Below, piece by piece: positions 9,469 through 17,037 of a DNA stretch of 26,671 bases. The DNA is from a virus. The first letter of the stretch is position 1. Each line of letters begins with the position of its first letter. Made by a program: the position numbers and the translations under genes. The stretch covers positions 1 through 26,671 of the IMG/VR virus record IMGVR_UViG_3300010883_000362. One strand, 5' to 3'. The notes beneath the pieces are model-generated. The model did not search any database, was not told the origin of the DNA, and saw only the letters and a program-made list of their open reading frames with translations.

Positions 9469-9475
9469 TATACAC
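9469..9475 (-). promoter_or_regulatory. GTGTATA late-promoter-like element
   Basis: The minus strand reads ATGTGTATATACTAG, 48 nt upstream of the ATG at 9421 and only 2 nt beyond the T-run of the capsid terminator. No -35 box is apparent. It would restart transcription for the fibre cluster immediately after termination of the head operon. The assignment rests on the same core occurring in four other intergenic gaps. Confidence 0.55.
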
Positions 9476-9477
9476 AT

Positions 9478-9516
9478 AAAAAAAGAGCCGCCCCATATTA
9501 TTTATGAGGCGACTCT
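9478..9516 (-). terminator. Strong intrinsic terminator downstream of the major capsid gene
   Basis: On the minus strand a 13-bp uninterrupted stem (9516-9504 paired with 9496-9484, two G-U pairs, AGAGTCGCC...GGCGGCTCT) closes a 7-nt AT loop (9497-9503). A run of T residues follows directly, ending at 9478. It starts 26 nt after the capsid stop at 9543. It should separate the head operon from the fibre operon and limit read-through. Confidence 0.92.
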
Positions 9517-9542
9517 GGAACGGGTCTGTTTAAGTTCCTAAA

Positions 9543-10550
9543 CTAGAACGATCCGAGGATCACTCGTCTGTTATCTAGAACACCAAAGCCAAGCTCGGCC
9601 CATCCATAGAAACCGGCTCGTTGCTGACGGTGCAACGTAGGATCTTCAAAGACTTCCAATTCCTGCTTGACAGGCATGACAAAGCTATCGTTGCCGGACT
9701 GGTCAAGGCCCACAACAAGCTCAAGGTCAGAAGTTTCAACCGCGCCGCTAAGCTCGGTGGTGAAGAAATTCTGATACTCTTGACCTTCGCCAAGCTCATC
9801 AAGGTCGTGCAAGTTACACCCAAAGATTCTAGTGATAGGCGCGCCGCCCTCGCTAGCAGTGTAAATCTCACGACGTGACACTTCATCAAGCTGATCAATA
9901 CCCCAGTTACGCACATCTTCAAGTGCTTCAGGACTGACATACATGTCTGTCAAACGACCACGACCCACGGAGGCACTATTGCCACCAGAGTTGCGCCGCA
10001 TAACAGTTTGCATCAAAGAGACAAGTCTCTTCGAAAACATACCAGCAGTAGCGTCAGCATCGTAAACCAAAACGTTACGATCAACGCCAGCAGCCAAAAC
10101 TGTATGCCAACCATCGTCATTGACCTTCTTAACAAAGCCAGCTTCCATGACCTGCATAGCACGCCCAACGATATCCCAGCGGGCCTCTCGGGCATAGCGT
10201 AGGAGATAATCGATTGAACTTGTGATGCTATAAGTAGGAATCATCACGAAGTCGCTTTCAACGGCTCGTTCTGGGATCCTACCGTGTCCGGGATTGGTGT
10301 AAGCAATATGCTCACCCTCTGTACCCGGAGAAATCAGGTCCATGGGAAATTCTGTGGTACTTCCAGCTTCAACCGCGATAGTTTCGAAGATGTCGCCAAG
10401 AATATTACCAACCAAAACACCCTTACGCAGAGGCAGTTCTAGAGCTTTGGCGAATTCACGCTGAGCCGGAAGGGCCACGTCAATATCACTATCTCCAGAG
10501 GTGCGAAGTAGTGCAAGAAACTCTTCACTTGGTCTATTAGTAGTAGCCAT
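9543..10550 (-). CDS. Major capsid protein (HK97-like fold), 335 aa
   Basis: This is the probable major capsid protein. It has the right size and position: after portal, protease/scaffold and decoration-type genes, and directly before a strong terminator. The composition is soluble with an acidic N-terminal region. The segment around residues 72-88 (ISPGTEGEHIAYTNPGHGRI) could be the extended loop region. Residues 245-335 (CNLHDLDELGEGQEY to GWAELGFGVLDNRRVIL) look like the C-terminal A-domain and final strand of phage capsid proteins, which often end in 'G...lGf.v...r...'. AAGGAG precedes the ATG at 10550 by about 8 nt. The family assignment is by resemblance and context, not alignment. Confidence 0.8.
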   Translation of the reverse strand: MATTNRPSEEFLALLRTSGDSDIDVALPAQREFAKALELPLRKGVLVGNILGDIFETIAVEAGSTTEFPMDLISPGTEGEHIAYTNPGHGRIPERAVESDFVMIPTYSITSSIDYLLRYAREARWDIVGRAMQVMEAGFVKKVNDDGWHTVLAAGVDRNVLVYDADATAGMFSKRLVSLMQTVMRRNSGGNSASVGRGRLTDMYVSPEALEDVRNWGIDQLDEVSRREIYTASEGGAPITRIFGCNLHDLDELGEGQEYQNFFTTELSGAVETSDLELVVGLDQSGNDSFVMPVKQELEVFEDPTLHRQQRAGFYGWAELGFGVLDNRRVILGSF

Positions 10551-10580
10551 TTATATTCTCCTTATTATTTGTTTAATTAT

Positions 10581-11081
10581 TTACGCCAAAGGGCCGTGAT
10601 TAGGAAGGTTAACTTCTACCTTTGCGTAGCCATCCTCATCCAACTTGGACAAGAAACGACCAACAGCAAGGTTGCCTGATCCTGTAGCATCTTCAGAAAT
10701 ATTCGTCAGATTGCCCGCAGCAGCCATACTGGCATATGCCACGTCACCAGCAGCGATTGTAACAGAATCGATACTACTAGTTACAACATAACCTTTGCGC
10801 AAAATCGTGACCTTTCCGCCCTTCTGGACTTCATCTTTGAAGTGATTCAGATGAGTTCGGGTCAGATCCTTATTAACCACGTCGTTAAGAAGAATACCAA
10901 CGGGAACCATAGCCGTAGTAGCCACAACATACTTGACTAGGTTTACCCCCTGATCCATTGCTGCGCCAGAGCCAACATTCGAAGCGTCGTGCATAACAAC
11001 ACCTCCGCGTGTTGCTACTCCAGCGTCATAGAAGAAGCTGATATCAGTCTGAAGTTCATGTCTATCTGCTTTTAGAGCCAT
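10581..11081 (-). CDS. Probable head decoration or stabilisation protein, 166 aa
   Basis: This is a small protein encoded between the protease/scaffold gene and the major capsid gene, where capsid decoration proteins commonly lie. It contains AGVATRGGVVMHDAS, MVPVGILLNDVVN, KVTILRKGYVVTS and AAGDVAYASMAAAGNLTN. This pattern of glycine-rich beta strands, with VGILLnDv near residue 61 and GKVTILRKGyV near 88, resembles lambda gpD/DUF2190-type decoration proteins. AGGAG lies 7 nt before the ATG at 11081. Its C-terminal segment (GNLAVGRFLSKLDEDGYAKV) fits a head-surface protein. A minor structural role other than decoration cannot be excluded. Confidence 0.6.
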   Translation of the reverse strand: MALKADRHELQTDISFFYDAGVATRGGVVMHDASNVGSGAAMDQGVNLVKYVVATTAMVPVGILLNDVVNKDLTRTHLNHFKDEVQKGGKVTILRKGYVVTSSIDSVTIAAGDVAYASMAAAGNLTNISEDATGSGNLAVGRFLSKLDEDGYAKVEVNLPNHGPLA

Positions 11082-11110
11082 TATTTATCTCCTAGATTTA
11101 AAAAATTATT

Positions 11111-11773
11111 TTATTTATTAAGAACGTTCTCTTCCAGCCATTCCGCCACATCGGCGCGTATAGACTGCTGCTCGTCCTCTTCGCCAACTGCATCAACGAG
11201 AGTGGCTTCAGTAGACTCCACTTCGTCAAAGATCTCTTCAGACACTTCAGCCTCAGCTTCATCAGCGGTTGCAGAATTCTCATCAGTTGCATCATCATCA
11301 GAATCAGCAGCTTCTGCCCCAGCTTTACCTTCAGACTGTCTCTGCGACCACTGCTGAACAATAGCCTCAAACGCATCGTCATCGAGTGCATCATAAAGAG
11401 CTAGAGACCCTTCAGCTTCATTGCTGTTAAAGCCCGCTTCGATCAGGCTGGCAAGACGTTTTTGTGTCTTCTCTGCCTTCTCCATGGCGTCAACGGCATT
11501 TACAGCCTGCGCAAGCTCTTCGTTCTTTTGGGCAAGCTCATCTTCAAGCTCAGCAATTCTGGCTTGAGTCGTCTTGATAGCCTCATCTAGACCAGCAATC
11601 GCCATGTCTTTCTCGGTGATAGAGGCTTCAAAAGCTTCAACCGTAGATGAGAACTCTTTGTCCTTAGCATCTTCGATATTCTGCTTCATAGCTACATTTT
11701 CTTCCTTAGCCGCAGAAAGTTCGGCGTGAAGATCAGCAACCTGCTTGTCTAACAGATTTAGATTATCTGACAT
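11111..11773 (-). CDS. Nested in-frame scaffold protein (internal start), 220 aa
   Basis: An in-frame ATG at 11773 (codon 265 of the protease/scaffold gene) is preceded by a perfect AGGAG at 11782-11786, 8 nt away. This signal is as good as that of any gene in the window. Translation from it would give MSDNLNLLDKQVADL followed by the whole coiled coil and the acidic tail, i.e. exactly the scaffold domain without the protease. The arrangement is the same as lambda C/Nu3, where scaffold is made from an internal start in the protease gene. The scaffold would then outnumber the protease. This is inferred from the ribosome-binding site and the domain boundary. Confidence 0.65.
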   Translation of the reverse strand: MSDNLNLLDKQVADLHAELSAAKEENVAMKQNIEDAKDKEFSSTVEAFEASITEKDMAIAGLDEAIKTTQARIAELEDELAQKNEELAQAVNAVDAMEKAEKTQKRLASLIEAGFNSNEAEGSLALYDALDDDAFEAIVQQWSQRQSEGKAGAEAADSDDDATDENSATADEAEAEVSEEIFDEVESTEATLVDAVGEEDEQQSIRADVAEWLEENVLNK

Positions 11774-12565
11774 TTGAACATCTCCTATTGAAATATTAGT
11801 AAGTATGTCGCTTTCATCAACAAGGAAAGCTTTGCTAGAATTAAAAATGATACTCCTTGGGTTAGCGGGTTTTGATACTAGCCCTTTACCAGAAAAGGCA
11901 ATTCCGCGTAAAGACCTTCCTACTTTATATCCTTCGTATTCACCGGTTCCTCCGTAAGCACGCAAATGCTTCGTAAGAAAGGCTGAAGTCTCATTTCTTT
12001 GCACGAGCTTAGAATTTCCCTCGGGGTCAATAAGGGCATAGTCAAAACCGGCAAATAGACACTCCATTGAAACGAACCATTTTCCATCCTCAATCTCAGC
12101 AATAAGCTGCTGCATCCTTTCTCTATTAGCTGGTTCAGTCCAGCTATTATACAAAACAGATTCAGTTATAATATCGAACTGTCGAGGAATTTCCTCGTCG
12201 GAAACAATCTTATCACCCGCACTATCTATAATATAACTGCCTGTTATATGACCGATGATGTCATTCTCATCGTGCATAAAGTTAAACTGCTTATCCTCTG
12301 GCGTACTTCTAGCTTCCCAAGCTACCGCTGGCTCAAAAACGTCATCATTTTTGTTCCACCCTGTAGAAACTAAAACTGATTCTAAGTAATATAGATCAAT
12401 TTGATCAGGATTACCTTTAGCCAGAATTTTAGAAAGCTCGCTTATATTAGGGCTGTCGTTGGCAGATACATTCACTTGTGTACAGTACGCAACGCTATTG
12501 GCGGCTGCCACCAAGTCGGCAACTCCATCACATTTTTCTTCAGCGTATATTTTAATTTCTTTCAT
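11111..12565 (-). CDS. Prohead protease fused to scaffold, 484 aa
   Basis: The N-terminal part (about residues 50-240) looks like a phage prohead serine protease. H98 lies in NFMHDENDIIGHITG, and S166 in GKWFVSMECLFAGFDYAL; they are candidate catalytic His and Ser, in the usual order. The region ends in RSLRGIAFSGKGLVSKPANP. From about residue 265 the protein becomes scaffold-like: a long Ala/Glu/Lys coiled coil (about 265-385), then a very acidic tail (about 400-465), then a short helical C-terminus (DVAEWLEENVLNK). Scaffolds of this type are removed by the protease during head maturation. AGGG is about 9 nt upstream of ATG 12565. A second ribosome-binding site and ATG inside the gene suggests that the scaffold is also made alone (see the nested entry). 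Confidence 0.75.
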   Translation of the reverse strand: MKEIKIYAEEKCDGVADLVAAANSVAYCTQVNVSANDSPNISELSKILAKGNPDQIDLYYLESVLVSTGWNKNDDVFEPAVAWEARSTPEDKQFNFMHDENDIIGHITGSYIIDSAGDKIVSDEEIPRQFDIITESVLYNSWTEPANRERMQQLIAEIEDGKWFVSMECLFAGFDYALIDPEGNSKLVQRNETSAFLTKHLRAYGGTGEYEGYKVGRSLRGIAFSGKGLVSKPANPRSIIFNSSKAFLVDESDILTNISIGDVQMSDNLNLLDKQVADLHAELSAAKEENVAMKQNIEDAKDKEFSSTVEAFEASITEKDMAIAGLDEAIKTTQARIAELEDELAQKNEELAQAVNAVDAMEKAEKTQKRLASLIEAGFNSNEAEGSLALYDALDDDAFEAIVQQWSQRQSEGKAGAEAADSDDDATDENSATADEAEAEVSEEIFDEVESTEATLVDAVGEEDEQQSIRADVAEWLEENVLNK

Positions 12566-12584
12566 AATGATAACCCTAACAAGA

Positions 12585-12591
12585 TATACAC
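12585..12591 (-). promoter_or_regulatory. GTGTATA late-promoter-like element
   Basis: The minus strand reads TTTTGTGTATATCTTG, 20 nt before the protease ATG at 12565 and after the portal stop. The leader would be only about 12 nt and would begin near the AGGG ribosome-binding site, which is tight but possible. No -35 box is seen. Confidence 0.45.
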
Positions 12592-12624
12592 AAAATAGTA
12601 TAAATGGTGCAAATTACGACTTTT

Positions 12625-14724
12625 TCAATACCCCAAATATTCAAGATATAAGCCAACAGCACGTCTCCTATACGGTTCGATGTTCATACTTTGGGTGTTT
12701 ACGCCTTGCTCATCAAGCATCGCCCTGAAAGAGGGCGGGGCCTGAAGACCGTTAGAGAGAATCTCATAAACAATATCGGGAGTAACTGGATCAAGTAATT
12801 CCAAATTAGAAAAAACATCTAGCTTTAATTTTTCTAGATCTACTACGTCAGATTTGGTAAGCTGTCTGAGATTTTTCTTCTCCTTGATTTTCAAGAAGGC
12901 CGCATTAACAATCTCTGATACTTCTTGAAAAGCTTCATCGGTCCAAACAATCAGCTTAGCTACACCGGGTTTTGTTTTCGGCGTATCTACTCGCTTCTTT
13001 CTTGGTTCTGTATCATTAGAAAACTTGGGCCTTCCCCCGTCAGGATTCGGACTATTCTTTTTCTGTGGTGGACCGCCGGATGGACCCGCCGGTTGGGGCT
13101 TGGGAAATTTTCTATCTATCAACTCTTTTGAGTCCAAAGTAGTTTCAACGCCCACATCTTCAGGCGTTACCACGCCCTGTTGCAAGGCGATCTTTTGCAG
13201 GTCATGCTCACGCTGAGCATTATGAAAGGGGCTAGCTTTCTCAGGAGAATCTTCTCTAGCCCGACTTTTAACTTCGCGCTTCAACCTAATTTTCTCAACA
13301 CTCGGAATTTCGTTAAATCGTTCTAGTAAAGTCTCGTGACTAATAATATCTCTATCGGCAAGTTGTAGCAACAGGTTTTTCTCAGAAGCTTCATCAGACA
13401 AATTCATTTGGTCAAAATGCACATGTGCTGGTTTTCTGAAACCCATGGCTCTTCTTACAAGTTCAATTTCCTTTTGCCAGAACTTAATCAATAATCCTCT
13501 GCCATATTGCAGCCGTTCTACTAAAGTCTTAAGAGAGATAAAATTATTAGTGAAACCTCCACTTTGTCCAGCGACACCAGTTAATGTTGGCGGAACACCA
13601 AGGCCAGCATAAATACTATTCAGAACCGCCTGATATTTTTCAGATCCCAAAAACTTGTACACCTCACTATGGGACTCTTCAAAGCTCAGCTCTGGCCCCC
13701 AAACAAGCTCCATTGTTCCACCGCCCACATTACTAGTGAGTATATCACGCAGCTTATTGATAGCGGCTTTATTAGGGAGGATCTTATGGTCCAGACTACC
13801 CAAGGTCCAAAGTCTAATATTTGAAATGGCTCCATCCAATGCAGATAGATCAGCAAGACGCATTTTTTCAAGCATATTAATATCGTCTAGAATTGCATAG
13901 ATCATTGGATTAGACCACTGAGACCAGTCATCTTTCTTATAATGAACTACTGATAGCCTATCCGCTTCTAGTGGAATAACCTTGTCTCCTCGCACAATAG
14001 CTCTTTTTGCCTTGGGGGGCAAAGTGTCCAAAATATTAGCTGGAATATCCCCCTTCTTAAAATTGTCTTGTATAGTTTTTGTGGTGATGGTAAAGTTTCT
14101 CTTAGCCATAAATAACGATAGCTGCCCATCTTTCATATCAATCGTAAGGGGATTAAAAAAGTTGTATCTCCAAGGGATAACACCCGGCTCTAGCGGAGAA
14201 ATTTCTACCTTGATATCATTTCCAAGCGTTTTCATATACCTACTCAACTCGGGAGTAATCTTAGCATTGCTTCGGTATACAATAACATTGCCAGCCCTAT
14301 AAAGATTATTCAGAAATCTTTCCGACCTTTCACCTCCATCAACTTTCTTAAACCATTGGCGATAAAACTTTTCTACACTCTTGTCCTCGTGAACAAGATT
14401 TATTCCTTGACTTCCAAAGTCCCCCATTAGATCAATGACATTCCTAATAATGCCCACTTTATCATAAGCATCCATGCACATCTTAATAATGCGTTTTTGT
14501 TGACTTGGCACCTGCTCGTCTGATCGGAAGGCATAATAATCAGAATGAGTAAAGCCGGGTCTAACACTGCGGCGATCTTCTACATTTTTAAAGTTACTAT
14601 AATGACTACCATGAGACTTATTAACCCCAGCGTATGCATCGATACTTTCTGAAAACTCCGACATAGCATCGATCTTACTTTGCCCATCATCAGACCATGT
14701 AATGAACCCTTTGTCTTCACTCAT
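12625..14724 (-). CDS. Portal protein, 699 aa
   Basis: This is the probable portal, the dodecameric DNA channel at one capsid vertex. It lies between terL and the prohead protease. The N-terminal 60 residues are polar. The core includes DAYDKVGIIRNVIDLMGDF (a helix typical of portal clip and stem regions), RLSVVHYKKDDWSQWSNPM, LEKMRLADLSALDGAISNIR and YAGLGVPPTLTG (residues about 385). The ...iyaglGvPptl... element is characteristic of portal proteins. A Pro/Lys-rich linker follows (about 560-605), and then a helical C-terminus. It starts at ATG 14724 with GGTGA 6 nt upstream. A GTGTATA element precedes it. At 699 aa it is larger than T4 gp20 (524 aa). Confidence 0.85.
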   Translation of the reverse strand: MSEDKGFITWSDDGQSKIDAMSEFSESIDAYAGVNKSHGSHYSNFKNVEDRRSVRPGFTHSDYYAFRSDEQVPSQQKRIIKMCMDAYDKVGIIRNVIDLMGDFGSQGINLVHEDKSVEKFYRQWFKKVDGGERSERFLNNLYRAGNVIVYRSNAKITPELSRYMKTLGNDIKVEISPLEPGVIPWRYNFFNPLTIDMKDGQLSLFMAKRNFTITTKTIQDNFKKGDIPANILDTLPPKAKRAIVRGDKVIPLEADRLSVVHYKKDDWSQWSNPMIYAILDDINMLEKMRLADLSALDGAISNIRLWTLGSLDHKILPNKAAINKLRDILTSNVGGGTMELVWGPELSFEESHSEVYKFLGSEKYQAVLNSIYAGLGVPPTLTGVAGQSGGFTNNFISLKTLVERLQYGRGLLIKFWQKEIELVRRAMGFRKPAHVHFDQMNLSDEASEKNLLLQLADRDIISHETLLERFNEIPSVEKIRLKREVKSRAREDSPEKASPFHNAQREHDLQKIALQQGVVTPEDVGVETTLDSKELIDRKFPKPQPAGPSGGPPQKKNSPNPDGGRPKFSNDTEPRKKRVDTPKTKPGVAKLIVWTDEAFQEVSEIVNAAFLKIKEKKNLRQLTKSDVVDLEKLKLDVFSNLELLDPVTPDIVYEILSNGLQAPPSFRAMLDEQGVNTQSMNIEPYRRRAVGLYLEYLGY

Positions 14725-14774
14725 TTTATTTCACCATATAAACAGTTGGAATGTAATTGGACTGTCACCATAAT

Positions 14775-14781
14775 TATACAC
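14775..14781 (-). promoter_or_regulatory. GTGTATA late-promoter-like element
   Basis: The minus strand reads ATTGTGTATAATTATGG, a perfect TATAAT preceded by GTG. It lies about 50 nt upstream of the portal ATG and directly beyond the terL stop at 14785. The hexamer 17 bp upstream (CGCAAG) does not resemble TTGACA. Confidence 0.6.
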
Positions 14782-14784
14782 AAT

Positions 14785-16776
14785 CTAGTATGCCTCTTGC
14801 GCTCCGTCTGTAAACCAGTTGGGACCAGAGAAAAACTGCTCGCCTTCTTTTCGCTTGTATTCACCTCCATGACCAGCAAACCCCCCATAAAATTCGTATT
14901 CTTCCGGCGTCGGAGTTCTTTGCAAAATCCTTGCTGCCATGTTTGCCATCAGCAATGCAGAATATCTATCCTTGCGGAGTTTATTTTTCTTACCCGTACC
15001 AACAATAACTTCCGGGGTATCCCATCGATCACGACCACTTGGGGTTTGACTCATCTCAATCATAGAAAGCTCATCTTTTAACTCCTCAATATCCATCACG
15101 CATTCTTCTAAAGTGTCAAACATCCTACTCTTAATAGAGTCTTCAGAGTGTGAAAGGCCAAGGCTTACTGAGTCAAAGAATGGAAACAAGAGAACCTTAT
15201 CTTCAAAATCTTTTCTCATACCATGGTTAGCTTCAGAAAGCCACTCGTATCTAGCAAACTGACACATTTCTAGAATATGTAAACCCTTCTCGTCATCTGT
15301 GTCGGCTTCTTTATCTTCATCTATGACAGGCCAAATAGAAATTTCACCCTCTTGAAGTTTATCTAGATCGTGCAAGGACTCCATCACTGCAATGCCACCG
15401 CCTTGGGCGTCCATGGCGATATGTTCACATGGGAATAATTTCATTAGATCTCTGATCTTTCTGGCGCAGTATGAATAAAAATCTGTGTCAGCAGAAAAAC
15501 CCTTCTTAACCTTTGCCCTATGTTCAGATCTAGTTGTAGTCCAACAGTGAACTATCCTCCTGTGGTCTGGATGAATTTCAAGAACTACAATACTAAAATT
15601 ATCTACTTCAGACGCTGGGTCCACTCCAAACATGTACCTTTTCTTATGATCACCTATTAGGGTGGCCTCAAAATGTATATCGTTGCCCCCGAAGTCTTTA
15701 GTGGGATTTTCAAGATTTACTACGCAAAGTTCAATCAAAGCTCTCTTAAAAAATCCTTGAGAGTCTCTAGTAAAGCAAGCTCCATATTCCATTTGATAAA
15801 TTCCAGTATGCATAGTAGCTTTAGATCTAGCTACTTGAGCATCGTCCATAAAACCATCCGGTAAAAGCTCGTAAGGAATTCTTATCACAGAGTACTGTCT
15901 CCAATCAAAGCTCGGTGGAGGATCGTCATTTCCGAATATTTCCTTGAGTCTATTTTTCTGACCCCTACTCTGTATTATAGCCTTCCACCTCTTCCAATAC
16001 TCAGCATAATGATTAAAATCGTAATATGCGGTGCCGGAAATAATAATCTGGTTTGGCATGTTCTGTCTAGATTCTTCGGCGCTATATATTTCCAAGTCTA
16101 CACCAAGCTCTTTCGCCTTCTTTTTACTTGCTGCTCTTATGACGTTGTCTATAGGATCTGCACTAACAGCAGCAAAACCAGCGACAACAGTCTCAAAAAT
16201 ATTTCTTGGAATTGCTGCAAACTCATCACTAATAATATCATTAGCTCGTTGTCCACGAATTTTTTGACCATCACCCAGTGGAAGGCAGGTTATAGTGCTT
16301 TCATTAATTCGCATTGTACATCGATCAACATCTCGACGGGGTCCACTACTGCTACTACATATATCGCGTAAAATAGGAGAATTTCTCCAGATAGTTTCCA
16401 TATATTCAAACAGTATTTTTGACTGTCGAAATGCAGCACCGACGATAACAATTTTACGTTCTGGCAGTAGCAATGCTCGTATTAAGGCATATAATGACAA
16501 CATGAAAGATTTACCAAAACCACGGCTAGCAATTAAGATAGGGAACTTTCGGTTCCACAACTCGTGTAGGATCAAGGCTTGAGATGGCAGCAGCTGCACG
16601 TTAAGTATTTGCTTACACAGGAATGAAAAATATTCTGGCTGGGTCATCAGCCATGTAAGCCTAAGGTGAAAATCTTCTTCTTCAGTTTGCAGTATGGATG
16701 TAGGACTAAAAATTTCCTTTTCAGAAATATCTAATCCCAGCCATGCCTCATTTATTTTCTTAAGGTTTTTTGTCAC
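14785..16776 (-). CDS. terL: Terminase large subunit, 663 aa, GTG start
   Basis: This is the DNA-packaging motor ATPase and nuclease. The Walker A motif is SRGFGKS (residues 84-90), and Walker B with the catalytic glutamate is DIISDEFA (180-187). The RNase H-like nuclease domain has MFGVDPASEVDNFSIVV (Asp 386) and HIAMDAQGGG (Asp 456). These are the paired acidic sites of phage large terminases of the T4 gp17 type. The start is GTG at 16776 with GGAGAAA about 7 nt upstream. The frame overlaps the preceding zincin gene by 17 nt, so coupling is likely. The C-terminal region is Gly/Lys-rich and ends in EQFFSGPNWFTDG. It forms a headful-packaging pair with a small terminase, perhaps the protein encoded at 23160-23945. 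Confidence 0.95.
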   Translation of the reverse strand: MTKNLKKINEAWLGLDISEKEIFSPTSILQTEEEDFHLRLTWLMTQPEYFSFLCKQILNVQLLPSQALILHELWNRKFPILIASRGFGKSFMLSLYALIRALLLPERKIVIVGAAFRQSKILFEYMETIWRNSPILRDICSSSSGPRRDVDRCTMRINESTITCLPLGDGQKIRGQRANDIISDEFAAIPRNIFETVVAGFAAVSADPIDNVIRAASKKKAKELGVDLEIYSAEESRQNMPNQIIISGTAYYDFNHYAEYWKRWKAIIQSRGQKNRLKEIFGNDDPPPSFDWRQYSVIRIPYELLPDGFMDDAQVARSKATMHTGIYQMEYGACFTRDSQGFFKRALIELCVVNLENPTKDFGGNDIHFEATLIGDHKKRYMFGVDPASEVDNFSIVVLEIHPDHRRIVHCWTTTRSEHRAKVKKGFSADTDFYSYCARKIRDLMKLFPCEHIAMDAQGGGIAVMESLHDLDKLQEGEISIWPVIDEDKEADTDDEKGLHILEMCQFARYEWLSEANHGMRKDFEDKVLLFPFFDSVSLGLSHSEDSIKSRMFDTLEECVMDIEELKDELSMIEMSQTPSGRDRWDTPEVIVGTGKKNKLRKDRYSALLMANMAARILQRTPTPEEYEFYGGFAGHGGEYKRKEGEQFFSGPNWFTDGAQEAY

Positions 16777-17035
16777 TATTATTTCTCCAGCCTAGCTTCC
16801 AGAGCACGCGGGAAACGTCCATCGCCGTTTGTTCAACCCACTCCTCGTCCTGATGCCAGTCAGCAGCATGTAGCAGTTCGTGTAAGATAACATCTAATTT
16901 CTCTAAGCCTTCAAGATCTTTAGATATGCGTATCTGCTTCCCACGGGTGTCAGGGGAGTCACACTTGCCCAGATAATCCCTGCGCATCTTCTTAAAGACT
17001 AATCTCCAATATTTTCCACCAACTTTTATTCTCAT
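16760..17035 (-). CDS. Small HExxH zinc-metallopeptidase-like protein, 91 aa
   Basis: This small protein has a clear zincin motif, VILHELLHAADWHQDEEW, with H52, E53 and H56, and acidic residues downstream (E64, E65, E68) that could supply the third ligand. The N-terminal half (KVGGKYWRLVFKKM, RGKQIRISKD) is beta-like, as in minimal SprT/WLM-type or phage-borne metallopeptidases. It begins 2 nt after the acyl-CoA dehydrogenase stop and overlaps the start of terL. The ribosome-binding site is weak, so it is probably translated by coupling. The substrate is unknown, and the motif alone does not prove protease activity. Confidence 0.7.
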   Translation of the reverse strand: MRIKVGGKYWRLVFKKMRRDYLGKCDSPDTRGKQIRISKDLEGLEKLDVILHELLHAADWHQDEEWVEQTAMDVSRVLWKLGWRNNSDKKP

Positions 17036-17037
17036 GG

